Part shown: piece after piece, positions 8,337 to 17,182 of the stretch | Numbering within the stretch: the stretch's first letter is position 1 | Layout of the letters: each line of letters starts with the position of its first letter | Assembly (NCBI RefSeq): GCF_902833145.1 | Contig: NZ_CADFEN010000024.1 | Location: 1 to 33,148, forward strand | Direction: 5' to 3' | Length of the DNA: 33,148 bases | Origin: Burkholderia sp. BCC0506 | GTDB taxonomy: Bacteria; Pseudomonadota; Gammaproteobacteria; Burkholderiales; Burkholderiaceae | Position numbers and translations under genes: made by a program | Notes under the pieces: model-generated | The model's database searches: none | What the model was told of the DNA's origin: nothing | What the model saw: only the letters and a program-made list of their open reading frames with translations

Positions 8337-8480
8337 ATGTCAGATTTTCTCGACCAATATCCGATGCTCATCTTCGCGCTCGAAGCCTTCGTAGCGCTTG
8401 CCCTGCTGATCTTCATCGTCGTGTGGACGTCGTCGGGCAAAAAGAAGCAGCCCCGCAACAACGACCGCCAGCCGCGCTGA
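8337..8480 (+). CDS. 47-residue single-span membrane miniprotein, function unknown
   Basis: The predicted product has a short acidic N-terminus (MSDFLDQYP), one hydrophobic span of about 20 residues (MLIFALEAFVALALLIFIVV), and a basic tail (SSGKKKQPRNNDRQPR). This fits an inner-membrane protein with its tail in the cytoplasm. Small proteins of this kind recur next to mltA/apaG in Burkholderia as far as I recall. TGGAAA lies 7 nt before the ATG. The gene is head to head with mltA, with only 28 bp between the two starts. I do not recognise a function. Confidence 0.6.
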   Translation: MSDFLDQYPMLIFALEAFVALALLIFIVVWTSSGKKKQPRNNDRQPR

Positions 8481-8494
8481 CGCGCGCCGCACGC

Positions 8495-8869
8495 TCAATG
8501 CAGCGTGCGGGGCATGTGCAGGGCGAATTCGTCGACCGGCGCCTCGAAACGCTCGCCGTCCTCCGCGACGCAGAAGTACGCACCGCGCATCGTGCCGACC
8601 GGCGTCGCGATCACGGCCCAGCTCGTGTATTCGAAATGCTCGCCCGGCTGCAGCAGCGGCTGGTGCCCGACGACGCCGAGCCCCTTCACTTCCTGCACGT
8701 GGCTCTCGCTGTCCGTGATGATCCAGTGACGCGCGATCAACTGCGCCGCGACCTGCCCGGTGTTGCGGATCGTCAGCGTGTACGCGAATGCGTATTGACG
8801 GTGATCGGGGTCGGATTGTTCCGGCAAGTAGCTGGTTTTCACCGAAACGGTGAACTGATACTGACTCAT
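8495..8869 (-). CDS. apaG: ApaG (DUF525) protein
   Basis: The 124-residue length matches the ApaG family (about 125). The fold is fibronectin type III-like, and the sequence has the family's hallmarks: YAFAYTLTIRNTG near residue 30, RHWIITDSESHVQEVKGLGVVG, LQPGEHFEYTSW and MRGAYFCVAEDGERFEAPVDEF. The biochemical role of stand-alone bacterial ApaG is not settled. The ATG at 8869 gives the family N-terminus (MSQYQFTVSV); the much longer upstream reading frame on this strand runs over the rpe gene and is an artefact. It is convergent with the miniprotein gene and divergent from rpe. Confidence 0.93.
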   Translation of the reverse strand: MSQYQFTVSVKTSYLPEQSDPDHRQYAFAYTLTIRNTGQVAAQLIARHWIITDSESHVQEVKGLGVVGHQPLLQPGEHFEYTSWAVIATPVGTMRGAYFCVAEDGERFEAPVDEFALHMPRTLH

Positions 8870-9046
8870 GGTGTGTCCGCTGTAGGTAACCGCGCGCGCC
8901 GACTCGAGCGGCCGGGCCGCGGGCGCGCCGCATTGGTTCGGCATTCTATGCGCAATCGGGCCGCAACCGCACGGCCTGCCGCCGCGCGCCGGGTCGCCGG
9001 ACGGTAGAATGACGGTTTTGCGCCGCAACGTCCCCGCTCCCCTGTC

Positions 9047-9733
9047 ATGACTCAATTCCGCATCGCTCCCAGCATCCTGTCGGCCGACTTTGCACGGCTC
9101 GGCGAAGAAGTCCGCAACGTGGTCGCCGCCGGCGCCGACTGGATCCACTTCGACGTGATGGACAACCATTATGTGCCGAACCTCACGATCGGCCCGCTCG
9201 TCTGCGAGGCGATCCGCCCGCACGTGCAGGTGCCGATCGACGTGCACCTGATGGTGCGCCCGGTCGACCGGATCGTGCCCGATTTCGCGAAGGCCGGCGC
9301 GAACCTGATCAGCTTCCATCCGGAAGGCTCCGACCACATCGACCGCACGCTGTCGCTGATCCGCGACCACGGCTGCAAGGCCGGTCTCGTGTTCAATCCG
9401 GCCACGCCGCTGAACTACCTCGACCACGTGATGGATCGCCTCGACTTCGTGCTGCTGATGTCGGTGAACCCCGGCTTCGGCGGCCAGTCGTTCATTCCGG
9501 AAACGCTGAACAAGCTGCGCGAAGCGCGCGCCCGCATCGACGCATACACGGAGCGCACCGGCCGCGAGATCCTGCTCGAGGTCGACGGCGGCGTGAAGGC
9601 CGACAACATCGCGGAAATCGCGGCGGCCGGCGCCGATACGTTCGTCGCCGGTTCGGCGATCTTCGGCAAGCCCGACTACCGCCAGGTGATCGACGAGATG
9701 CGCGCGGCGCTCGCCACCGTCGAGCGGAGCTGA
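9047..9733 (+). CDS. rpe: Ribulose-phosphate 3-epimerase
   Basis: The 228-residue TIM-barrel enzyme interconverts ribulose 5-phosphate and xylulose 5-phosphate in the pentose phosphate pathway. Metal-site residues are in place: H34 and D36 in [14 protein letters not shown]67 in VHLMV, and D180 in LEVDGGV. The N-terminus [13 protein letters not shown] is characteristic. A possible -10, TAGAAT at 9005-9010, lies 36 bp upstream without a clear -35. Rpe, gph and the trp genes follow each other closely, and gph begins four bases after the rpe stop. Confidence 0.95.
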   Translation: MTQFRIAPSILSADFARLGEEVRNVVAAGADWIHFDVMDNHYVPNLTIGPLVCEAIRPHVQVPIDVHLMVRPVDRIVPDFAKAGANLISFHPEGSDHIDRTLSLIRDHGCKAGLVFNPATPLNYLDHVMDRLDFVLLMSVNPGFGGQSFIPETLNKLREARARIDAYTERTGREILLEVDGGVKADNIAEIAAAGADTFVAGSAIFGKPDYRQVIDEMRAALATVERS

Positions 9734-9737
9734 CGCC

Positions 9738-10502
9738 GTGGCCGACTCGTCGTTCGCCGGCCACGCGCCGGCCGGGGCCGCCACGGACGCGGCCCCGATC
9801 CGCTTCGCCGCGCCGCGCATCGATGCCGCGCTGATCGACCTCGACGGCACGATGGTCGACACGGCCGACGATTTCACGGCCGGCCTGAACGGGATGCTCG
9901 CGCAGCTCGGCGCGCCGGCCACATCGCGCGACGAGGTGATCGGCTACGTCGGCAAGGGTTCCGAACACCTGATCCAGAGCGTGCTGAAGCCGCGCTTCCC
10001 GGCCGACGAAGCGCACGCCCGCTTCGACGACGCCCTGGCGATCTACCAGACCGAATACGCGAAGATCAACGGCCGCCACACGCGTCTCTATCCGGACGTG
10101 GCGGCCGGTCTCGATGCGCTGCGGGCGGCCGGCATCCGGCTCGCGTGCGTGACGAACAAGCCGCACCGCTTCGCGGTCGAGCTGCTCGAACAATACGGGC
10201 TGGCCGGCTGCTTCGGCATCGTGCTGGGCGGCGACAGCGTCGCGCGCAAGAAGCCCGACCCGCTGCCGATGCTGACGGCCTGCGACGCGCTCGGCGTCGC
10301 GCCGGACGCCGCGGTCGCGATCGGCGACTCGGAAAACGACGCGCTGGCGGGCCGCGCGGCGGGAATGGCGACGCTGACGGTGCCGTACGGCTACAACCAC
10401 GGCAAAGCTATACAAACGATAAATTCGGATGGTATAGTCGATTCGTTGCTGGTCGCGGCTCGCGCAATTTCCGCGCACAACGCCGGCCGGCCAACCGTCT
10501 GA
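9738..10502 (+). CDS. gph: Phosphoglycolate phosphatase (HAD family), GTG start
   Basis: This 254-residue HAD hydrolase should remove 2-phosphoglycolate. The nucleophile motif LIDLDGTMVDT (D34 and D36), VTNKPHRF, and the metal-binding GDSENDALAGRAAG are all present. The start is a GTG four bases after the rpe stop; about 25 residues precede the HAD core, which is long but tolerable for the family. The last 100 bp are clearly more A/T-rich than the rest and contain a likely promoter for the trp leader. Other small HAD phosphatases share these motifs, so the substrate is inferred from family resemblance and the rpe linkage. Confidence 0.9.
   Translation: MADSSFAGHAPAGAATDAAPIRFAAPRIDAALIDLDGTMVDTADDFTAGLNGMLAQLGAPATSRDEVIGYVGKGSEHLIQSVLKPRFPADEAHARFDDALAIYQTEYAKINGRHTRLYPDVAAGLDALRAAGIRLACVTNKPHRFAVELLEQYGLAGCFGIVLGGDSVARKKPDPLPMLTACDALGVAPDAAVAIGDSENDALAGRAAGMATLTVPYGYNHGKAIQTINSDGIVDSLLVAARAISAHNAGRPTV
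10430..10438 (+). promoter_or_regulatory. Candidate trp operon promoter (extended -10) inside gph
   Basis: TGGTATAGT is an extended -10 (TG, one base, TATAGT) in an A/T-rich stretch near the 3' end of gph, about 80 bp before the Trp leader peptide. No good -35 is visible 16-18 nt upstream (only ATACAA), as is common for extended -10 promoters. Transcripts starting near 10445 would carry the whole trp leader. Confidence 0.45.
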
Positions 10503-10519
10503 TTATTTCTTCCATCCGC

Positions 10520-10594
10520 ATGTTTCTGAATAAAAAACGGAGTCTGAGCAGCATCGACCGGGGAGCCTGGCCCTGGCGTCGCTGGTCGCGCTAA
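10520..10594 (+). CDS. trpL: trp operon leader peptide TrpL (24 residues, three Trp codons)
   Basis: The short frame encodes MFLNKKRSLSSIDRGAWPWR followed by RWSR and stop. Tryptophans fall at positions 17, 19 and 22, so three of six consecutive codons are the rare UGG. The frame is followed 16 nt later by a rho-independent hairpin and then by trpE. This is the arrangement of ribosome-mediated attenuation: stalling at the Trp codons when charged tRNA-Trp is scarce would change the RNA fold and allow transcription into trpE. No strong ribosome site precedes the ATG (TCTTCC just upstream), so leader translation may be modest. It is far from any frame of similar composition and I consider chance unlikely. 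Confidence 0.85.
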   Translation: MFLNKKRSLSSIDRGAWPWRRWSR

Positions 10595-10640
10595 CCTCTT
10601 CGATGAGGTACGCTGAAGCACGTCTTCAGCGCCGTTTTTT
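10594..10640 (+). terminator. trp attenuator (hairpin pair ending in six Ts)
   Basis: The terminator hairpin CGCTGAAG (10611-10618) / CTTCAGCG (10624-10631) has an 8-bp stem, extendable by GG/CC across a 2-nt bulge, and is followed by CCG and TTTTTT (10635-10640). Immediately upstream, ACCTC (10594-10598) and GAGGT (10605-10609) form a small hairpin. CTTCG (10598-10602) could pair with TGAAG (10614-10618) and so disrupt the terminator, a possible but weak antiterminator. The remaining 219 nt to trpE contain no gene; only a 6-bp hairpin GAACGC/GCGTTC (10697-10710) stands out. Confidence 0.8.
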
Positions 10641-10859
10641 ATCTCGCTGCGCATCCGCGCGCCGATCGTCGCACCACCTCGAGTTCCACCGCGTCCGAAC
10701 GCTTGCGTTCAGGATCGGCCGCAGGCTCGCGACGCTCACGCCCGGAGTGCCGGCCGGCAACAGGCACTTCTCGATCGACCGCCCTTTCGCCGACGGCCAC
10801 CCGCGCAGCGTCAAGTGATCCCTGGCGCACGCGCCGCTCGTCCCGAACAGGACCGGAAC

Positions 10860-12353
10860 ATGACCGAACTCGAATTCCAATCGCTCGCGAACGAAGGCTA
10901 CAACCGCATCCCGCTGATCGCGGAAGCCCTCGCCGATCTCGAAACGCCGCTGTCCCTCTACCTGAAGCTGGCCCAGCCCGAACGCGCGGGCGCCAACTCG
11001 TTCCTGCTCGAATCGGTGGTCGGCGGCGAACGCTTCGGCCGCTACTCGTTCATCGGCCTGCCCGCCCGCACGCTGGTACGCACCCGCAACGGCGTGTCGG
11101 AAGTCGTGCGCGACGGCCAGGTCGTCGAGACGCACGACGGCGACCCGTTCCAGTTCATCGAATCGTTCCAGGCCCGTTTCAAGGTCGCGCAGCGCCCGGG
11201 CCTGCCGCGCTTCTGCGGCGGCCTCGCCGGCTACTTCGGCTACGACGCGGTGCGCTACATCGAGAAGAAGCTCGCGAACACCGCGCCGCGCGACGATCTC
11301 GGCCTGCCCGACATCCAGTTGCTGCTCACCGAGGAAGTCGCGGTGATCGACAACCTCGCGGGCAAGCTCTACCTGATCATCTATGCGGACCCGGCCCAGC
11401 CGGAGGCTTACACGAAGGCGAAGCAGCGCCTGCGCGAACTGAAGCAGCGCCTGCGCACGACCGTGCAACCGCCCGTCACGTCGGCGAGCGTGCGCACCGA
11501 GACGTTCCGCGAATTCAAGAAGGACGACTATCTGGCCGCCGTGCGTCAGGCGAAGGAATACATCGCCGCCGGCGAGCTGATGCAGATCCAGGTCGGCCAG
11601 CGACTGACGAAGCCGTACCGCGACAATCCGCTGTCGCTGTACCGTGCGCTGCGTTCGCTGAATCCGTCGCCGTACATGTATTACTACAACTTCGGCGATT
11701 TCCACGTGGTCGGCGCATCGCCGGAAATCCTGGTGCGCCAGGAAAAGCGCGGCGACGACCAGATCGTCACGATCCGGCCGCTCGCCGGCACGCGCCCGCG
11801 CGGCAACACGCCCGAGCGCGACGCGGAACTCGCGACCGAGCTGCTCAACGATCCGAAGGAGATCGCCGAGCACGTGATGCTGATCGACCTCGCGCGCAAC
11901 GACGTCGGCCGCATCGCGGAAATCGGCTCGGTGCAGGTGACCGACAAGATGGTGATCGAGAAGTACTCGCACGTGCAGCACATCGTCAGCTCGGTCGAAG
12001 GCAAGCTGAAGCCCGGCATGACGAACTACGACGTGCTGCGCGCGACCTTCCCGGCCGGCACGCTGTCCGGCGCGCCGAAAGTGCGCGCGATGGAACTGAT
12101 CGACGAACTCGAGCCGGTCAAGCGCGGGCTGTACGGCGGTGCGGTCGGCTACCTGTCGTTCTCGGGCGAGATGGATCTCGCGATCGCGATCCGCACGGGC
12201 CTGATCCACAACGGCAACCTGTACGTGCAAGCGGCGGCCGGCGTCGTCGCGGATTCGGTACCCGAATCCGAATGGCTAGAGACCGAGAACAAGGCGCGCG
12301 CGGTGCTGCGTGCGGCCGAACAGGTCCAGGACGGCCTCGATAGCGACTTCTGA
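10860..12353 (+). CDS. trpE: Anthranilate synthase component I
   Basis: This 497-residue subunit converts chorismate to anthranilate, using ammonia from TrpG, in the first committed step of tryptophan synthesis. The feedback (tryptophan-binding) motif LLES is at 49-52. The chorismate-binding C-terminal half has [54 protein letters not shown] and [11 protein letters not shown] chose the ATG at 10860 ([15 protein letters not shown]), which gives the family N-terminus. An upstream in-frame start at 10815 adds 15 residues with no family resemblance. The gene is controlled by the leader described at 10520-10640 and, through the protein, by tryptophan. Confidence 0.95.
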   Translation: MTELEFQSLANEGYNRIPLIAEALADLETPLSLYLKLAQPERAGANSFLLESVVGGERFGRYSFIGLPARTLVRTRNGVSEVVRDGQVVETHDGDPFQFIESFQARFKVAQRPGLPRFCGGLAGYFGYDAVRYIEKKLANTAPRDDLGLPDIQLLLTEEVAVIDNLAGKLYLIIYADPAQPEAYTKAKQRLRELKQRLRTTVQPPVTSASVRTETFREFKKDDYLAAVRQAKEYIAAGELMQIQVGQRLTKPYRDNPLSLYRALRSLNPSPYMYYYNFGDFHVVGASPEILVRQEKRGDDQIVTIRPLAGTRPRGNTPERDAELATELLNDPKEIAEHVMLIDLARNDVGRIAEIGSVQVTDKMVIEKYSHVQHIVSSVEGKLKPGMTNYDVLRATFPAGTLSGAPKVRAMELIDELEPVKRGLYGGAVGYLSFSGEMDLAIAIRTGLIHNGNLYVQAAAGVVADSVPESEWLETENKARAVLRAAEQVQDGLDSDF

Positions 12354-12366
12354 CCGGAGACTGACC

Positions 12367-12954
12367 ATGCTGCTCATGATCGACAACTACGACTCGTTTA
12401 CCTACAACCTGGTCCAGTACTTCGGCGAACTCGGCGAGGACGTGCGTACCTATCGCAACGACGAAATCACGCTCGACGACATCGCGCGCCTGAACCCCGA
12501 CTCGATCTGCCTGTCGCCGGGGCCGAGCAATCCGCAGCATGCGGGCATCACGCTCGACGTGCTGCGCGAATTCGCGGGCAAGAAACCGATCCTGGGCGTC
12601 TGCCTCGGCCACCAGGCGATCGGCGAAGCGTTCGGCGGCCGCGTCGTGCGCGCGAAGACCATCATGCACGGCAAGGTGAGCCGGATCGAAACCGATTGCC
12701 GCGGCGTGTTCGCCGACCTGCCGAAGCATTTCGACGTGACGCGCTACCACTCGCTCGCGATCGAGCGCGAATCGCTGCCCGACTGCCTCGAGGTGTCCGC
12801 ATGGACCGACGACGGCGAGATCATGGGCGTGCGCCACAAGTCGCTGCCGGTCGAAGGCGTGCAGTTCCACCCGGAATCGATCCTGTCCGAGCATGGCCAT
12901 GCGCTGCTCGAGAATTTCCTGAAGCAGGCGCGCGCGGCTGCGCAGGCTGCATGA
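12367..12954 (+). CDS. trpG: Anthranilate synthase component II (glutamine amidotransferase)
   Basis: The 195-residue class I amidotransferase supplies ammonia to TrpE. The catalytic triad is visible: C79 in [15 protein letters not shown], and H168 and E170 in [10 protein letters not shown]. The N-terminus [20 protein letters not shown] and LSPGPSNP are typical. GGAG 7 nt before the ATG supports the start, 13 bp after the trpE stop. In many bacteria the same subunit also serves 4-amino-4-deoxychorismate synthase (PabA). No other pabA is visible here, so a dual role is possible. Confidence 0.95.
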   Translation: MLLMIDNYDSFTYNLVQYFGELGEDVRTYRNDEITLDDIARLNPDSICLSPGPSNPQHAGITLDVLREFAGKKPILGVCLGHQAIGEAFGGRVVRAKTIMHGKVSRIETDCRGVFADLPKHFDVTRYHSLAIERESLPDCLEVSAWTDDGEIMGVRHKSLPVEGVQFHPESILSEHGHALLENFLKQARAAAQAA

Positions 12955-12967
12955 CCGGAGCCTCACG

Positions 12968-13999
12968 ATGACGATTACCCCGCAGGAAGCGCTGCAGCGC
13001 ACGATCGAGCACCGGGAGATCTTCCACGACGAAATGCTGCACCTGATGCGGCTGATCATGCGCGGCGACCTGTCGCCCGTGATGGCGGCCGCGATCATCA
13101 CCGGGCTGCGCGTGAAGAAGGAGACGATCGGCGAGATCGCCGCCGCCGCGACCGTGATGCGCGAATTCGCGAACCACGTCGAGGTGCAGGACAACTCTAA
13201 CTTCGTCGACATCGTCGGCACCGGCGGCGACGGCGCGCACACGTTCAACATCTCGACCGCGTCGATGTTCGTCACGGCGGCCGCGGGCGCGAAGGTCGCG
13301 AAGCACGGCAACCGCGGCGTGTCGAGCAAGTCCGGCAGCGCCGACGTGCTCGAGGCGCTCGGCGTGAACATCGATCTGCAGCCGGACGAGGTCGCCGCAT
13401 CGATCGCCGAAACCGGCATGGGCTTCATGTTCGCGCCGAACCATCATCCGGCGATGAAGAATATCGCGGCCGTGCGCCGCGAGCTCGGCGTGCGCACGAT
13501 CTTCAACATCCTCGGCCCGCTGACCAATCCGGCCGGCGCGCCGAACCAGCTGATGGGCGTGTTCCACCCCGACCTCGTCGGCATCCAGGTGCGCGTGATG
13601 CAGCGCCTCGGCGCGCAGCACGTGCTCGTCGTGTACGGCAAGGACGGGATGGACGAGGTGTCGCTCGGCGCCGCGACGCTCGTCGGCGAATTGCGCGACG
13701 GCCAGGTGCACGAATACGAGATCCATCCGGAGGACTTCGGCCTGCAGATGGTGTCGAACCGCACGCTGAAGGTGGAAAATGCCGACGAATCGCGCACGAT
13801 GCTGCTCGGCGCGCTGGACAACCAGCCGGGCGTCGCGCGCGAGATCGTCACGCTGAACGCGGGCACCGCGCTCTATGCGGCGAACGTCGCCGAATCGATC
13901 GCGGACGGCATCCAGCTCGCCCGCGAAGCGATCGCGAGCGGCAAGGCGCGCGCGAAGGTCGACGAACTCGTACGCTTCACGCAGCAGTTCAAGCGCTGA
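12968..13999 (+). CDS. trpD: Anthranilate phosphoribosyltransferase
   Basis: This 343-residue enzyme transfers phosphoribose from PRPP to anthranilate. The PRPP/Mg loop [15 protein letters not shown] and the anthranilate-site stretch [21 protein letters not shown] are intact, as is [20 protein letters not shown]. Length and gene order (after trpG, 13 bp gap, GGAG ahead of the ATG) match the family. It is a separate protein, not fused to TrpG as in E. coli. Confidence 0.95.
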   Translation: MTITPQEALQRTIEHREIFHDEMLHLMRLIMRGDLSPVMAAAIITGLRVKKETIGEIAAAATVMREFANHVEVQDNSNFVDIVGTGGDGAHTFNISTASMFVTAAAGAKVAKHGNRGVSSKSGSADVLEALGVNIDLQPDEVAASIAETGMGFMFAPNHHPAMKNIAAVRRELGVRTIFNILGPLTNPAGAPNQLMGVFHPDLVGIQVRVMQRLGAQHVLVVYGKDGMDEVSLGAATLVGELRDGQVHEYEIHPEDFGLQMVSNRTLKVENADESRTMLLGALDNQPGVAREIVTLNAGTALYAANVAESIADGIQLAREAIASGKARAKVDELVRFTQQFKR

Positions 14000-14029
14000 C
14001 CCTCTTACACGAATCCAGCAGGAATCCAC

Positions 14030-14815
14030 ATGAGCGACATTCTCGACCGAATCATCGCCGTCAAGCGCGAAGAAATCGCGGCGGCCCTGCGCAGCACGCC
14101 GCTCGAGGCACTGAAACTCGAAGCATCGTCGCGCGACCTGCGCGACTTCGTCGGCGCGCTGCGCGCGAAGCATGCGGCCGGCAGCGCCGCCGTGATCGCC
14201 GAAATCAAGAAGGCGAGCCCGTCGAAAGGCGTGCTGCGCGAGCATTTCGTGCCGGCCGACATCGCGCGCTCGTATGCGGCGCATGGCGCCGCGTGCCTGT
14301 CGGTGCTGACCGACGAGCAGTTCTTCCAGGGCGGCGTCCGCTACCTGGAGGAAGCGCGCGCCGCATGTACGCTGCCGGTGTTGCGCAAGGATTTCATCGT
14401 CGACGCGTACCAGATCGTCGAAGCCCGCGCGATGGGCGCCGACGCGATCCTGCTGATCGCCGCCGCGCTCGACACGCCGCTGATGCAGGATCTGGAGGCC
14501 TATGCGCACTCGCTCGGCCTCGCGGTGCTGGTCGAAGTGCACGACCGCCACGAGATGGAACAGGCGCTGACGCTCAAGACGCCGCTGCTCGGCATCAACA
14601 ACCGCAACCTGCGCACGTTCGAGACGTCGATCCAGACCACGCTCGACATGCTCGACATGATTCCGGCCGACCGCATCGTCGTGACCGAATCGGGCATCCT
14701 GTCGCGCACCGACGTCGACACGATGCGCGCGGCGAACGTGAACACGTTCCTCGTCGGCGAGGCGTTCATGCGCGCCGACCAGCCGGGCGAGGAACTCGCA
14801 CGGATGTTCTTCTGA
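14030..14815 (+). CDS. trpC: Indole-3-glycerol phosphate synthase
   Basis: This 261-residue TIM-barrel enzyme closes the indole ring from CdRP. Catalytic motifs are seen: [12 protein letters not shown] (E58 and K60, equivalent to E53 and K55 of the E. coli enzyme), [13 protein letters not shown] with K120, [10 protein letters not shown] and VTESGI. It is monofunctional, without the TrpF domain fused in E. coli, so trpF lies elsewhere. A long opposite-strand frame across trpD and trpC is a GC-bias artefact. The stop TGA overlaps the start ATG of the next gene (TGATG), which suggests translational coupling. Confidence 0.95.
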   Translation: MSDILDRIIAVKREEIAAALRSTPLEALKLEASSRDLRDFVGALRAKHAAGSAAVIAEIKKASPSKGVLREHFVPADIARSYAAHGAACLSVLTDEQFFQGGVRYLEEARAACTLPVLRKDFIVDAYQIVEARAMGADAILLIAAALDTPLMQDLEAYAHSLGLAVLVEVHDRHEMEQALTLKTPLLGINNRNLRTFETSIQTTLDMLDMIPADRIVVTESGILSRTDVDTMRAANVNTFLVGEAFMRADQPGEELARMFF

Positions 14816-15441
14816 TGGCGATCGAAAAGGAAATCAAGCTCGCGCTGCCGGCCGGCCAGGCCGACGCCGCGCGCCGCTTCTTCGAGACGCTGACCGGCGA
14901 AGCCGGCCACGCGATCACGCTCGCGAACGTCTATTACGACACGCCCGATCTCGCGCTGGCGCGCTCGAAGAGCGCGGTGCGCGTACGCCGCACGCCGGAC
15001 GGCTGGCTGCAGACGTTCAAGACGGTCGGCAGCGCGCAAGGCGGCCTGCACCGCCGCCACGAATGGGAACTGCCGGTCGCCGGCGACGCACTCGAGATCG
15101 ACGCGCTCGTCGCGGCCTGCGACGTGCCGGAAGCCGCCGCCGCGCTGCATGACGCGGCCGGCACCCTGTACGCGCTGTTCCGCACGGATTTTTCGCGTAC
15201 GCTGTGGCGCGTCGCAATCGGCGGAGCAACCGTCGAAGCCGCGGTGGACCTCGGCGAGATCGTCGTCCAGGCGGAACACGAAACGCGCCGCGAACCGATC
15301 AGCGAAATCGAACTCGAACTGATCGACGGCCCGGAAACGGCGCTCGCGACGCTCGCCGCCGAACTGCAGCAGGCGCTGCCGGGCCTCGTTCCCGAAAACA
15401 TCAGCAAGGCGCAGCGCGGCTACCGGCTGCGCGCGCAATAA
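14815..15441 (+). CDS. CYTH-domain protein (probable inorganic triphosphatase)
   Basis: The 208-residue protein begins with the CYTH signature ExExK (E4-K-E6-I-K8 in [12 protein letters not shown]), followed by VYYDTPDLALARSKSAVRVRRT, a run of charged strands that line the tunnel in this family. Late motifs are VDLGEIVVQ and EIELELIDG. Related bacterial proteins hydrolyse tripolyphosphate or other triphosphates with a divalent metal; the substrate here is not shown by the sequence. It lacks the CHAD domain that some relatives carry. The ATG shares its A with the trpC stop, and ung follows 13 bp later. The link to tryptophan synthesis is positional only. Confidence 0.85.
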   Translation: MAIEKEIKLALPAGQADAARRFFETLTGEAGHAITLANVYYDTPDLALARSKSAVRVRRTPDGWLQTFKTVGSAQGGLHRRHEWELPVAGDALEIDALVAACDVPEAAAALHDAAGTLYALFRTDFSRTLWRVAIGGATVEAAVDLGEIVVQAEHETRREPISEIELELIDGPETALATLAAELQQALPGLVPENISKAQRGYRLRAQ

Positions 15442-15454
15442 ACACGCATCACGC

Positions 15455-16378
15455 ATGGCAACCCGCAAGACTTCCCGCGCGCCGCAACAGGCGTCGCTGT
15501 TCGACGATCCCGTGCCGGAAACGGCGCCGGCCGATATCCCGTCCCCGGCGTCCGAGCCGCCTGCCGCTGGACGCAAACCCGCGAAGAAAACCGCCGCACC
15601 GGCGGCCGCGGCGGCCGCTGCCCCGGCCGCCGCGGCACCGCAGCCTGTTGCCGCCGACGTGCCGCATCTCGCCGCGCAATTCGACGCGCTGCCGGCCGTC
15701 TGGCGCGACGTGCTGAAACCGTTCACCGACAGCGACGCGTACGCGCCGCTGTGCCGCTTCGTCGACGAAGAGCGTGCGGCCGGCAAGACGGTCTACCCGA
15801 CCGACGTGTTCCGCGCGCTGCGCCTGACGCATCCCGACGACGTGAAGGTGGTGATCCTCGGCCAGGATCCGTACCACGGCGACGATCGCGGCACGCCGCA
15901 GGCGCACGGCCTCGCGTTCTCGGTGCCCCCGGCCGTCCGCCCACCGCCGTCGCTGCGCAACATCTTCAAGGAAATCGCCGCGAACTTCGGTCACGACACG
16001 CCGCGTCACGGCTGCCTCGACACGTGGGCGCGCCAGGGCGTGCTGCTGCTCAACACCGTGCTGACGGTCGAGCGCGGCGCGGCCGCGAGCCATGCGAAGC
16101 GCGGCTGGGAGCAATGCACGGACACGCTGATCCGCGAGCTGGCCCGCCGCCATCGCGGGCTCGTGTTCATGCTGTGGGGCGCGCACGCGCAGGCCAAGCG
16201 CGCGCTGTTCGACGCGAACGCACATTGCGTGCTCGAGGCGCCGCATCCGTCGCCGCTGTCCGCGCATCGCGGCTTTCTCGGCTGCCGCCATTTCGCGCTC
16301 GCGAACGAATATCTGGTCGACGCAGGCCGCGAACCGATCGACTGGCGCCTGCCGGACGTGGCCGAGACGCTCGCGTAA
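15455..16378 (+). CDS. ung: Uracil-DNA glycosylase with disordered N-terminal extension
   Basis: This 307-residue family 1 glycosylase removes uracil from DNA. The water-activating loop GQDPYHG carries D138, and the DNA-intercalation loop HPSPLSAHRGFLG carries H264. The catalytic core begins near residue 65. Ahead of it is an extension absent from the roughly 229-residue E. coli enzyme: a basic start, QASLFDD at 12-18, then an Ala/Pro/Lys-rich linker. QASLF resembles the QLxLF clamp-binding pentapeptide. The gene closes the trp transcript; a terminator follows. A later ATG would remove the extension, but the sense of the motif and its position argue for the start given. Confidence 0.94.
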   Translation: MATRKTSRAPQQASLFDDPVPETAPADIPSPASEPPAAGRKPAKKTAAPAAAAAAAPAAAAPQPVAADVPHLAAQFDALPAVWRDVLKPFTDSDAYAPLCRFVDEERAAGKTVYPTDVFRALRLTHPDDVKVVILGQDPYHGDDRGTPQAHGLAFSVPPAVRPPPSLRNIFKEIAANFGHDTPRHGCLDTWARQGVLLLNTVLTVERGAAASHAKRGWEQCTDTLIRELARRHRGLVFMLWGAHAQAKRALFDANAHCVLEAPHPSPLSAHRGFLGCRHFALANEYLVDAGREPIDWRLPDVAETLA

Positions 16379-16413
16379 CGGCCCCGGCGGCCGGTTCGCC
16401 GGCCGAATGCAAC

Positions 16414-16445
16414 AACGCCGCGTCCCTTTCGGGGCGCGGCGTTTC
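16414..16445. terminator. Bidirectional terminator between ung and azoR
   Basis: AACGCCGCG (16414-16422) pairs with CGCGGCGTT (16435-16443), with further CCC/GGG pairing inside. It separates the convergent ung and azoR genes. The T-run is short (TTTCT), so strength may be moderate. Confidence 0.7.
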
Positions 16446-16494
16446 TCTATCGGGCAACGCAGCGGGTGCGTCGCCCCCGCATCGACCTCACGCG

Positions 16495-17091
16495 TTACGC
16501 GGCGGCAATCGCTTCGCGGGCGCTGGCGAGCGCGGCGCTCTGCGCGTCCGGGCCGAGGTTCAGGCCTTCCGCGAAGATGAAGCTCACGTCGGTCATGCCG
16601 ACGAAGCCGAGGAACGTGCGCAGGTAAGGCGTCTGGCTGTCGTTCGGCGTACCGGCGTACTTGCCGCCGCGGGCCGTCACGACGTAAACCTTCTTGCCCT
16701 TGATCAGGCCTTCCGGGCCGTTCTCGGTGTAGCGGAACGTGACGCCGGCGCGGGCGATCCAGTCGAAGTACGTCTTCAGTTGCGACGAGATGCCGAAGTT
16801 GTACATCGGGGCGCCGATCACGACGATGTCGGCGGCTTGCAGCTCGGCGATCAGTGCATCGCTCTTCGCGACGATCGCATTCTGTTCCGCGGTGCGCTTG
16901 TCGGCCGGCGTGAAGAACGCGCCGAGCACCGATTCGTCGAGGTGCGGCAGCGCATCGGCCAGCAGGTCGCGAACCACGACGTTCGCGCCGGGGTTCGATT
17001 GTTGCAGCTTTGCCGTCAGTTCGTTGGCCAGCAGCGTGGATTGCGCACCTTGCGAGCGCGCGGCGGAATTGATTTGCAGAATGGTCGTCAT
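16495..17091 (-). CDS. azoR: FMN-dependent NADH azoreductase (AzoR family)
   Basis: The 198-residue flavodoxin-fold protein reduces quinones and azo compounds by two-electron transfer from NADH. The N-terminus has the FMN-phosphate loop region [13 protein letters not shown], followed by [30 protein letters not shown] and VVTARGGKY, all hallmarks of AzoR. The length matches the family (about 200). GGAG 6 nt before the ATG supports the start. An inverted repeat about 100 bp upstream may be its operator. Physiologically the family is usually tied to quinone or thiol stress. Confidence 0.93.
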   Translation of the reverse strand: MTTILQINSAARSQGAQSTLLANELTAKLQQSNPGANVVVRDLLADALPHLDESVLGAFFTPADKRTAEQNAIVAKSDALIAELQAADIVVIGAPMYNFGISSQLKTYFDWIARAGVTFRYTENGPEGLIKGKKVYVVTARGGKYAGTPNDSQTPYLRTFLGFVGMTDVSFIFAEGLNLGPDAQSAALASAREAIAAA

Positions 17092-17182
17092 GTCAGGCTC
17101 CGGTAGGGTTGCGCTTCGGTAGCGCGAGTGACGCCATTGTGCGTGGCCGCATGACCGCGAAAAAGCGGGCTCAGGGCGACGG

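Noticed and set aside
8495-9922. 475-codon minus-strand frame that would extend ApaG at its N-terminus
   Set aside because: The extension is antisense to rpe, and the family start MSQYQFTVSV lies at 8869.
12821-14551. Long minus-strand frame over trpG, trpD and trpC
   Set aside because: Antisense shadow of three certain genes; composition is Arg/His/Asp-rich with no recognisable domain.
15595-15650. GC-rich Ala/Pro codon run in ung as a possible simple repeat or frameshift site
   Set aside because: The frame stays open on both sides and the residues form a plausible disordered linker.
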